Below are positions 54,701-64,000 of a DNA stretch of 64,000 bases, piece by piece; position 1 is the stretch's first letter; each line of letters opens with the position of its first letter. The translations under genes were made by a program, and so were the position numbers. The DNA is from Cycas panzhihuaensis (taxonomy: Eukaryota; Cycadophyta). Location: positions 154,449,741-154,513,740 of the forward strand of contig CM041465.1 of NCBI GenBank assembly GCA_023213395.1. The letters run 5' to 3'. The notes below the pieces were generated by a model. It ran no database searches. It was not told the DNA's origin and saw only the letters and a list, made by a program, of their open reading frames with translations.

Positions 54701-55560
54701 TTACTAACAAACATCGCAACTCTTTAGCCATTTTTTAGTATCACTAAATATTTATGGCTACCAAAATCCTACTAATAAAAATTTTTGAACTGTGGGTTCC
54801 ATACCTTGATGCTTGGCCATGACTCCTTCATGAGCTTCTCATAGAATGCCTTGTACTTCATGTTCTAGTATGTAATATCTTAGCACACCATCTGAAGTAA
54901 GCTTGTATAACATTCTATGTATTAATTAGAAGGGAAAAGTTTTACAAATAAAACTTGGGATTTCCACTCATTCTAATCATCTTGGTGTTTGTTTGGTATC
55001 CAAGTACTCTATAATCCCCTCATATCATTTTCGTATGGCCTCCATAAAAAATAATTGAGCATCAGAGATGTCATTTAGTACTCCTATAGCTAATTCCCCA
55101 TCCACTTTTATTGATAATACATTAGGTACAATATATTTCTCTTCTTTCTTAACCATAATTTTAAAATTAAACTCTTGAAACAACATCAGTCATCTATTGA
55201 TCCTAACCTGTATAATGGGTTTATTTATTAAATACTTTAAAGCTTAGTAATGTACATAGAAAATAAACAAGTTGGTTAATAAATAATACCTAAATTTTTC
55301 TAAGGCATAAACCATACCCAAGCCTTTTCATTTAGTAACTAAGTAATTTTACTTGGCATGCGTCAACTTCCTGCTAGCGAAATGGATAGGAAAGTCTATA
55401 TTACTATCACCTAGTTGAGTTAAAATATATCTAATTGTAATCAATGAAGTATCAACATACACAATAAATGGTCGGTCCTAATCTAGAAATCTTAAAATAT
55501 GAGCTTTTATGATCTTCTTCTTTAATAAATCAAATGCTAATTATTGTCGCAGTTCCCATT
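54701..55560 (-). pseudogene. Gypsy B: RNase H and integrase zinc region
   Basis: The minus strand reads GMVYALEKFRYYLL, NLFIFYVHY.ALKYLINKP, LMLFQEFNFKIMVKKEEKYI and VPNVLSIKVDGEL, the later half of gypsy RNase H (the usual Asp before HQAL is His here). DISDAQLFFMEAI and IIEYLDTKQTP follow, the linker to the HHCC finger, then weaker matches to the finger itself. Confidence 0.82.
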
Positions 55561-56450
55561 ATTAGACAATTTTCTTCTCAAGTAAATTCTCTAAAGGGTT
55601 TGCAATATGTGCATATCCCTTAATGAATTTTTGATAATAACTTGTCATATTAAGAAAAGATTTTACCTGCTTCATTATCTTTGGTGTAAGGAAATTTAAG
55701 ATAATTGTTACTATACCTAGATTTGTTTGTAGTCCATCCTTGCTCACAAAATACCCCAAAAGAGATCTAAATGAAACCAAAAATATACATTTCACTAGAT
55801 TCAAGCCGAGTTTACTTTTTCAATACATTTTCAATATTAATCATAAGTTCACCAAGTGTTCCTTTAATAATGAATAAAGTATCCAGTCATCTAAAACTAC
55901 TCAATTGACTTACCAATCACCTACCAAAATATATCCAAAATTATCCTTTGAAAAGTGGCTCATGCATTTGTCAATCCAAATAGTATAACTTTCTACGTGT
56001 AAGTCCCCCGCTCTATAATAAAAGTTATCTTCAACTAGTCTTATGCTACAATTCTTACTTGATTATATTTGCTAAAACCATCTATGAACAAATATACTTT
56101 ATCTCCATCTAACTTTTTAAGAATATCTTATATGAATGGTATTGGAAATGGGTCTTTCTTTGTTGCTTTATTGATGGCTCTATAATCTATATAGACACAA
56201 AGTTTTCTATTCTTTTTGGGTACTACCACTACTGGCCTCACCCATTCACTAGTTTCAAATTAAAAAATATAGCTAACTTTTAATAGTTTGTCTAATTCAA
56301 CTTTAGCTTTTCCTTATATTTTGGATTCATCTGATAGGGGTATTGTTGTATAGGCTTTGCTCCTTCCATCAATTCAATTCGATGTTCTCCTAATTTTGGC
56401 GGTATCCCTTTTAAATCTTAATAAGACCAAGTGAAAACATCTGTATATTC
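55561..56450 (-). pseudogene. Gypsy B: reverse transcriptase
   Basis: It starts near 56450 with WSY.DLKGIPPKLGEHRIEL and KPIQQYPYQMNPKYKEKLK, then WYPKR, FVSI-like and further broken finger/palm blocks. The catalytic motif reads VLDD (55886-55897; normally YLDD or FLDD), with both Asp intact, then WILYSLLKEHL and LGLNLVKCIF. An 80-codon open stretch (55804-55562) gives LLGYFVSKDGL, MKQVKSFLNMTSYYQKFIKGY and PLENLL, the thumb. Confidence 0.87.
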
Positions 56451-57439
56451 TAAAAATAGAATTATAGCTTACTGAACATTGTTCTTATCCTAACAATCTC
56501 CCATCAAGATCATCTGTGGGTTTTCTTCCAGGCCTAAGTTTATCTGTTGCATTTTTTATTATTTATTCTACACTCTTCTATCATCTTCATTCAATCTATA
56601 TGTTGGTGTTTAATTGACTACTCTGCTTCCATATTCCATACTATAATATTCATTAGGAAACTTGTGATCATTATCTACTACTTTAATTTGATTACAATTA
56701 TGTTCAACCTTGATCCTAGAGGCACTCAACATTTCTAAAACTCGTAAGTAATGGTTATGGTATGTAAAAGTTTTAAAATTTTCCTTATTGAGTAGATCCC
56801 AATTTGTCAACTACATTTTTTCACACTCATTATATTGAAAGCTCAAGATTCCCTCAAGTATTTGTTCCCATCTTTGCACCCATTCACCTTTTGGCACTTA
56901 CTTTCTTTTTCAAATTTGTTCACAATTCTTTATATCCATTGTGCGATTGTCATTATGTCAAAATGTCAGCAATTCATTATCTTGTTTTTAAAACATTAAT
57001 AAAAACTTTTTTCATAATTCATTCTATGATTTAGAATTACTACTATAAATAGAAAACCATATGGTAGCTTGGCCTTTAAAAGACAATGGGAATAACAAGT
57101 AACAAAAATCTTAATGCTAATTATTATTCATTAACAATCGAGTATAATACTTTATATGATTATTTTCCTGATTTGGTTAACTCTAAAATTTATTTCTTTT
57201 TGTGAAACTTTCTTTCAAGTTCTTTACAATTTCTTCTGTTTGAAGATTCACTACTTCATAATTTGAATTTACTTGATCTTTTAATTGTAAACGGTCCTTG
57301 CATACTTCAAGTTTATAGCAAGGAGCAGATTCTATTTCACCCTAGGCATTTTGCGACTAATTCATCATATATGCCAATGATGCACTGCTTGGTATGGTTA
57401 GTTGGAGTTGATATGTACTTTTTGAACATGGGCTTATAG
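56451..57439 (-). pseudogene. Gypsy B: protease-RT spacer
   Basis: Weakly conserved linker. Readable patches include NYEVVNLQTEEIVKNLKESF (about 57200-57260) and a 66-codon open stretch at 56810-56610 with YHNHYLRVLEMLSASRIKV. Position between protease and the FxWSYxDLKGI start of RT supports the assignment; no separate domain is recognised. The plus-strand frames at 56547-57034 are shadows. Confidence 0.6.
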
Positions 57440-57955
57440 TGGGTTTTGATCTCATAATTTTGGACAATGCTCATTCTTCATCTATTATTTTCTCAATACG
57501 AGATACGTCTAAACATAATGACAGGGTCACAACTTTATTTCTTTCTTTTAATGTAAATGTGAATTCTCCCCAGTCTTGGATATCCTTTGTGGCTAATAGT
57601 CATGGTTTGCTCAACAATGCTAGATAGGTTCTCTTTTCATTATATATTTATACAATGACAAAGTCCAACAAGCTAGTGATTCTTATAACTGTGGTTGGTA
57701 CATTCATCAACATTCTCATTCATCTAACCTACAATTAATTGGCTAATCTTTTTGAATAATCTAGGGCAACCATTTTTAGCCTTCTTAATTCTATCCAAGA
57801 AAATTTAATAAGCACATTAACTCCTTATCCCTTGTCAACAATTATTTTAGATAGCATCATCCTAAAAATAACCATTAGCACCCTCAGATCAACCTCTTTT
57901 TCCTTAACAACTCTCATCAGAGGATTTTCTATCTAGTCTAAGACCAATTGTTAAA
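57440..57955 (-). pseudogene. Gypsy B: protease
   Basis: The minus strand reads MLSKIIVDKG-like, GVNVLIKFSWIELRRLKM, TSLLDFVIV, NEKRTYLALLSKPWLLATK and DWGEFTFTLKERNK, matching the plant gypsy retropepsin. The active site is DKG instead of D-S/T/A-G. It is cut on the right by the LTR element at 57956; gag continues beyond that element at 62217. The plus-strand frame at 57439-57627 is a shadow. Confidence 0.75.
57951..57955. repeat. Probable target-site duplication, left (TTAAA)
   Basis: TTAAA corresponds to TTGAA at 62217-62221 with one transition, acceptable for an element whose LTRs have diverged by about 12%. Confidence 0.55.
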
Positions 57956-58279
57956 AGTTAGAAAACACAACTGAAGCAAACAAGGTTGACAGAATCTTTC
58001 ACATCAGGCAGATAACAAGCAGAAGTAGATCGCATGGGACACCATACTACCATGGAAAACCCTTATGGGTGAAAACCCACAAATGAATAATAATTACATT
58101 ATGACAAAATAATGATGCAATAAAGGTGGACTTTGATCTATATTTATAGATCTAAAGTGCCAAATATAAGTATAAATACATCCATTACGTCACCACAATT
58201 GAGACTATTCCTCCATATAATTAGGCATATAAATAGGAGGCCCACTTTACATTAGTTGGTATGGTCACATATTTTAAAA
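57956..58279 (-). repeat. LARD-like element 3' LTR
   Basis: Co-linear with 61893-62216, sharing CAAGGTTGACAG, GGGTGAAAACCCACAAAT and AATAGGAGGCCCACTTTACA. Its outer TG is mutated to AG and the inner end reads TTTTAAAA where the other copy has TTTTAACA. Confidence 0.85.
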
Positions 58280-58288
58280 TCCCCTCTT
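58280..58288 (-). promoter_or_regulatory. LARD-like element polypurine tract
   Basis: AAGAGGGGA on the minus strand, directly adjoining the left LTR. Confidence 0.75.
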
Positions 58289-61200
58289 AATATAAATATG
58301 GGGCAATAAGGATTATCATTGGGAATAAATCCCCTCTCAAGGATAACCTTACTCAACCTAATATGCACGAACGTTGATGTAGCAATCATCACTCGAATGT
58401 AATGGTGTCATGCCTTGTATGTGCTCAATTCTTTAGAAATACTCAAGTAGAGTTGTAACCATACAACTCTCTCTACACTTGACACTTTGTCCATTCAACT
58501 TAGCCATATTCCTTTCACTAAACCAAGAGGATAAGCCACTTAAGCCATGTGAATCGACTCTTCAAGTCTTCATTAAGGAACATTGATATGATATGATATG
58601 GTATGATACCCAACTAACTGAAGCTGCAGAAGTAAGGATCAAATAGACCAATGAACATAGAGACTGGTGCTTAATATCTCATCATACCTTAACCCTTCTC
58701 CCTACTATGGATCACCTGCACAACAAGTCTTTAAAAACTTACAAACCAACCAGGTTCTTTCTTTAACATTGCACTCCATCATGAATCTGTACTCACTGGA
58801 ATGTCAGTATCTATCGTAAGTTTTGACTAGCATGCTAATCCATGATCTTCCATCATCTTGTAGGTCTTCAACTATCAATAAAATATAGGGTTGCAATCCA
58901 TGTCACTTCATCTCACAACTCCTCATCATCAATCTGTCACTAAATCCCACTTCTGTCTAAAGCACAATGTTAGGTAAACAAACCTCCACACCTATTGAAT
59001 AATGTCATAGACAAGTGAAGTAATGAAGAATAAAACCTATAACCAAATAACACTTAGCATGATACGTCAACAACTCTATAATATCTAGACTGATATTTCC
59101 CTTACAGATCACATAGTTTGTAAGCTAAATAACCCATAGACTTCAAATGCTTGCAATCCTCCTACTGCAATTTTCATCTAAGATGTGTGTACTCCAATGC
59201 ACTAAGGGAAATAAATGGAAGGCTTCTGACTTGGTCTAAACATAATTTATGAGGGGAAAATATGCCACGAACAGTCACAACAAGGGATCCCATACTTGTC
59301 CACTACGGCTTATACCAACAAACCATGGGAAGCAAACCATAACATGCACCAACCTCACCATCTGCATCATGATATTCACCTACAATGCAACTTGAAAGGC
59401 CAACTATACATACCATGAAAAAGGCATAACTGATTTTAAGACTTCTCATCTTAGACCTTTCAATTCACACTTAAATTTTATCAAACAGACTATCTTGATT
59501 CCACATCAAACTTGTTCAGATATGCACCCATATTGAACTAGCATTAAACTAGGCCACAAACCTCATGCTAATAGTCCAACTAGCCAAGTATAATGGTCCA
59601 TCACAAATGAGAATCATACAAGTAAATTTTGAACTTCATCACCTCATGTACATCTGATGTAACTGAACTTAAATGTGATTATAAATAAATCACACTTATT
59701 TCACTAAATAATCACATAAATCACAAATTTTATTAACTTTGTGTAATGATCTATGCCATACTCAAAATAGTAACAGAGTTTGTAATAAGTTGTAATTTAG
59801 GTATCTCAAACATGCTCTTCTTTTTCTTCTTGCCCAATCTTTCCCATCATCACCCTCAAACTCACCCTTAAAACAAAACCAAATCTCGTCTTAAATACTC
59901 GCTTAATATTACCCAAACACTCTCTTACTCTCACCTTTAAAACATGCACACTTAACTTGCCATGTAACTTACATGCAACAAGTCTACCTTTGCCTCATCT
60001 TGCCCATCAAACTTGCCTAATCTTGCCATGTAATACATATGAAATAAGTTTATTATCTCATCCATCTTTACCCATAAACTTTCCCATGTAAAATATATAT
60101 AAGAGAGTATCAATTTGCCTTATTAGCTCTCTTTTGCAACCACATGCTAGAAGAGCACTCAATTACCAGTATGCCTCATAGCCACCACAATATAACATCA
60201 CCTCAAAAATCACTAAATAGTCACCATTTATATAACCATCACCATACAACACCTCATAATACTATTATATGTACACCACTTTAATCATTCAATCAGGGAA
60301 CCTGCTTAAAGTAGAAACTAAATGATGAAAAAGCTTAATGGCAATGCAAAGATAGTGATGAAGCATTCAAACAACAACTATATGAAGTAAATCAAAGGCA
60401 CAAATATAAAAGATAATTTATGCCATTGATCAATGTTAGGTAATGAAATAATATATCAAAATATTAATAAAGTCACAAATCATTCTCTAGGTTGACTTTA
60501 TAAGATCGCGGAGAAACGATATATAAAAATGATGGCTGATTATTGAATAATAAATGGGTAAACTACAAAAATCAAATGTCAAATAATAATATATATTTGA
60601 AGTGCTGGGCGATTAAAGTAGTCAGTGATCATCATATGAATGTATGTATGGATGATGCAGGGCAACAAAAAATAAAGCTGTGACATCAAATATATCACGA
60701 CTGCGAGGATAACAATCACACAAATAAACAGTTGAAGACAAATATGTTCACACGCATGAAATTTATCATCCACGCAAAGACAACAAATATAGGCAAATAT
60801 TTTAATATGAGCAACACTAAAATATATCACGGTGAGCAACTTCATTTTATGACACGAACATCATCATAATAATCAACAACTAGATGGTTGCGCAGACCAC
60901 ATTTAGGGGCAGCTCTCAAAGAGAATCAATGTAGATATAGTTATGTGGACAAGTGATAAAACACAGATGAAAGTTGCATATATTCTGAACATCAAATGTA
61001 AATTGAATAAATTACATCGACAATAATCAACATGGGTGATAGATGACTCTATAATAAGCACACAGACATTGATAGATATATGTAATGGACCAATAATAAA
61101 TAGGTGAACATGGGCCATAACATAATATACACGTAGGATGGCATGAATTACTTATGCAAATGGCCAATACAAATACATATATCAACAATCAAATCATATA

Positions 61201-61880
61201 TCACAAATATATTTACAGTTGAATATATTCAACGGGCAAAAATATTATTACATGGCCAACATATTTATCAACCACAATGGGTGATCTAATCACAACTATA
61301 AATATATGTGATTCATATATAATTCTAACTAGTGAACATAATTATATCATGCCAAGGCAGAAGATATCATACAACCAACATAAGTATTAACACACAGAGG
61401 TGACGTAGTGTTAAATAAAATATAGTTTCTAAAAATATTAGATGGGTAGATATTATTTATCAAACCCTAAATTTATGTTGAGCATACCTTTGTTTAGTTG
61501 ACCATAATATTATTTTCATGGTACTGCAACAACTCACTAGGGTTTCTGCACTCTCCCACTAGCAACAAGGGGCTAGCAATCAACTCTATAGTATCCAAAT
61601 TCAGCTGCAATATCAAATAGGGATCTGGCACCTTCAGCAGGCTCAAACGACACTCCCATGGATGGAAACAGAGTCAACACTAATCCATACACCTCCATGT
61701 AGCTCAGAATACCTGTAAACAATGGATAGAAGGCTCCAGGGATCCTTAATGACCATCTGCACTACCATGGCTATTCTATAGGGTTATTAGGAATGCCAAT
61801 CTGCTAAGGGCAAGCCAGCATGACTTGGCACCATTGATTGGACTACCGACAATGTTCACCTACCTGTGAATGACCTACAT
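58289..61880 (-). other. LARD-like element interior, non-coding
   Basis: Both strands were read for copia and gypsy motifs without result. Composition changes along it: a C-rich part on the plus strand at 58.3-60.1 kb, a very AT-rich part at 60.3-61.4 kb, and a more GC-balanced 61.5-61.9 kb beside the primer site. The 88- and 71-codon minus frames at 60579-60845 and 60903-61118 are hydrophobic, Ile/Cys/His rich and lack any family signature; I treat them as chance frames. Confidence 0.6.
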
Positions 61881-61892
61881 GCTCTAATACCA
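61881..61892 (-). promoter_or_regulatory. LARD-like element primer binding site
   Basis: TGGTATTAGAGC on the minus strand directly next to the right LTR; one C to T change from the tRNA-Met consensus, the same change as in Copia-2. Confidence 0.85.
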
Positions 61893-62216
61893 TGTTAGAA
61901 ATTACAACTAAAGTAAACAAGGTTGACAGGATCTTTTACATAAAGTAGATAGTAAGCAGAAGCAGATTGCACAGGACACCATATTATCGTGAGAAACCCT
62001 TGTGGGTGAAAACCCACAAATAAATAATAATTACATTATGATAAAATGATGATGCAACAAAGATGGACTTTGATCCATATTTATAGATCTAAGGTGTCAA
62101 ATATAAGTACAAATACATCCATTAGGTTACCATAATTAAGACTATTCCTCTACATAATTAGGCACATAAATAGGAGGCCCACTTTACATTAGGTGGTATG
62201 GTCACATATTTTAACA
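61893..62216 (-). repeat. LARD-like element 5' LTR
   Basis: TGTTAGAAATTACAAC to ATTTTAACA with intact TG...CA ends; partner of 57956-58279. Confidence 0.88.
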
Positions 62217-62221
62217 TTGAA
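62217..62221. repeat. Probable target-site duplication, right (TTGAA)
   Basis: Counterpart of 57951-57955 with one mismatch; gypsy B coding resumes beyond it. Confidence 0.55.
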
Positions 62222-64000
62222 AATAACTTGCCTCCCACCATTAAATATAGTGGCAATAAGGATTAAGACTCCTAATTCAATTAATAAATCCTTAACCATT
62301 TGAAGCCTTTGCCATGGATTCATACCTTCTTTTGGTAAAAATGTTTTATAAGCTTCTCGTCACTTATATGTTTGTCCCTTAAATCATCTTTTATGATGGA
62401 ATTCTTCTTGCTAAGCTTTGCCCATTGCATCTTGTAGAATCTTGACAACTTCCCAAAGTCTTTGTTTTTCTATTACCAAATTTAAAAAAGTGTCTTAAAC
62501 AAGTATTGAAGTTACTTTCCCACTTCGTGTTTGCAATTGAAGAGGCACCTCCTTATCTGGAATAATCACGACTAAATTAGAATTCGGTGATTTATTTTTA
62601 AGGCAATTTATCCATTCATGGTCCATCGATCTATATTCTTCATAAATGAATCCGCCACCTTTTTTCTCTAATGGGTAGTCTGATCTAACATACCCCCATC
62701 TTTGGCATAAGAAATGATGGATTAGCTTCATATTTCCTTTATACTATTTTTCTAATATCTTTGTCTTTTGTAAGGATACATTCTGGACATTAATTTTAGG
62801 TCAAGAAAAATATTCCCACATATTATGGTTAGTTATTCTATAATATTCATACCACGCCGCTACTTTATCATGTTTATTTCTTAGATGACCTTGTTGATTA
62901 TAAGGTGGGGGGCACCACATATTATCTCACAACTTTTCTAGATATAACCTAGTTAACTTTGCATAGAATTTTTCTATTTCTTAATTCTAGTACATCTTAG
63001 TAGGTATTAATACTAACAATTATTGTCTTAATACTTCTACCTACTTTTTTAGTGCTTCAATCTGTAGATTTGTTCCTATCTAGGGTATTTGACTGTACAT
63101 TCCCTATGTATGTACTACTAATGATGGTTAAGGAAAAGATGGACCTATTTTTCCCATTCATTGAATTACCTATTGAGAGTATATAGGTTTCATTCGATTC
63201 TCAAACTTTAGGGCTAACTCACATACTTGTTTATAGTTATTGACTAGGTGCAACATAACTTTATCCCTTAATTATAGGATTAAGCCTTGAGTAAACTATT
63301 TCATCGCCAACATTGGGTTAATTATCATTATAGATTATATTTTATTCATTAGTATCCTTATTCAACCATCAAAATCATTTACACTCTCTAAGATATTACT
63401 TTGTTTCTTCTAAGATTTGAAATATGGCCATGGGATCTCTTAATTTGTAGAATTAATCCAAAAATTAATCTTGTAATCTCTCCCATGATAAATTCTATTC
63501 TATGACATACTAGAACCATGTAATTACTACTCCTTGCAATGTGGAAAAAAGTCAAGCTTTTACTTCCTTTGGGTCTATAACTTCCTATATTTTAGCATAT
63601 TTTTTAATAATATTAAATGGTCCCTTAGCTATATGGATCTTTCAAATTATATACTTAAAAAACATAAATCATTCTATACAATAATACAAGGTCTGATCAG
63701 TCCTAATCTTCTCCCTTGACCTATTCCACTTAATGGTTGATTACCACTTCCTCTTGCATTGGTAAAAAGTGATTGATTTAATGATAGGCCTCCACCTCTC
63801 GAGTTCTCACCTGATGGGGGGCTTCTACCTTTTGCCCTCCCTCTAGAACTTACCATTAGTGACTTAAATAGAGGATCTAAAATGTGACTTAAAGTGGTTT
63901 TGAATTCTAACTAATGATGATTCCACTCCTTATCTATTGTACTATATAATTCTAATTCAATTAAACTATTTTTACCTTCTTAAGGTGGTAAATCTTTAAC
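62222..64000 (-). pseudogene. Gypsy B: gag (partial, runs off window)
   Basis: Minus-strand capsid blocks lie at about 63200-63580: NRIYHGRDYKINF, EIPWPYFKS, KKQSNILESVNDFDG, MIINPMLAMK, FTQGLIL.LRDKVMLH and CELALKFENRMK, typical of plant gypsy Gag. A decayed knuckle near 62690-62730 reads FLCQRWGYVRSDYP, where the His and last Cys of CX2CX4HX4C are Tyr and the first Cys is missing. A 78-codon open stretch covers the knuckle and tail (62731-62495). The segment 63674-63856 (GRAKGRSPPSGENSRGGG) belongs to the N-terminal side or a different frame. Confidence 0.78.

Larger units (their letters stand above)
57956..62216 (-). mobile_element. LARD-like non-coding LTR element
   Basis: Two LTRs of about 324 bp (roughly 88% identical by eye) bound a 3.6-kb interior in which I see no gag, protease, integrase or RT. 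A primer site beside the right LTR and a polypurine tract beside the left give the minus orientation. Size fits the LARD class of large non-autonomous derivatives, which rely on a partner for proteins. It splits gypsy B between protease and gag. Confidence 0.8.
53422..64000 (-). mobile_element. Ty3/gypsy family B (interrupted, runs off the window)
   Basis: Minus-strand gypsy in order from the right: gag (62217-64000), protease (57440-57955, split by a non-coding LTR element), RT (55560-56450), RNase H and integrase (53680-55560). The family differs from gypsy A: the RT motif is LDD with WILYSLLKEHL after it, and the integrase is WGLDFIGP-type. The 3' end is next to Copia-4 and may continue at 47.0-48.9 kb. 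No LTR of this element is identified. Stops occur throughout. Confidence 0.82.

Noticed and set aside
60579-61118. Two Cys/His/Ile-rich minus frames as genes
   Set aside because: They lie in AT-rich repeated phrases of a non-coding LTR element and match no domain.

Overview
This window looks like intergenic DNA from a plant with a large, repeat-rich nuclear genome. It is AT-rich, has no intact cellular gene, tRNA or rRNA that I can recognise, and is filled almost end to end with decayed retrotransposons inserted into one another. Plant-type LINE domains (DUF4283-like ORF1, endonuclease, reverse transcriptase, RVT_3-type RNase H), Ty1/copia elements primed from initiator tRNA-Met (TGGTATCAGAGC-like sites) and Ty3/gypsy gag-pol all point to a land plant. 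The load and age of the elements fit a gymnosperm, but that is inference. Decay is advanced: most coding remnants carry many stops, very often TAG where Gln or Trp is expected, consistent with loss of methylated cytosines.

Layout. 1-1.6 kb is unassigned. A copia gag remnant (1.6-1.8 kb) is split by a full-length LINE (1801-8002, 12-bp target duplication and A-tail), followed by that copia's polypurine tract and LTR (about 8.2-8.5 kb). Copia-1 (8703-12812, + strand) is LTR-bounded but nearly non-coding inside. From 12.8 to about 27 kb a minus-strand gypsy (family A, copy 1) is broken twice: by Copia-2 (14061-21540, duplication CATAC, recognisable gag to RNase H) and by a short non-autonomous LTR element (22054-24271, duplication GGCTA). 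The gypsy protease reads across both gaps.

27-32.6 kb is non-coding and includes a probable gypsy LTR. Gypsy A copy 2 (32.6-40.56 kb, minus) has two minisatellites in its 3' untranslated part, then integrase (split by a 642-bp LTR-like insertion), RNase H, RT and protease. Copia-3 (40565 to about 46.4 kb, minus) is inserted in it. Copia-3 has no visible 5' LTR; instead a 29-bp minisatellite follows (46.4-47.0 kb), then an unresolved coding-like stretch.

Copia-4 (48952-53416, minus, duplication TGATT) has only a gag-like region and no pol. It carries, in antisense, a decayed fragment of a LONESOME HIGHWAY-like bHLH gene, the most notable item in the window. It sits beside gypsy B (53.4-57.95 and 62.2-64.0 kb, minus; runs off the end), which is itself interrupted by a 4.26-kb non-coding LTR element (57956-62216).

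The window therefore records successive insertion, not an operon or pathway. Non-autonomous elements would depend on proteins made by related intact copies elsewhere. I found no evidence of a novel enzymatic system; the items worth following are the captured gene fragment, the gag-only element, a heptad-repeat gag, a shared copia leader block, and several minisatellites inside or beside elements.
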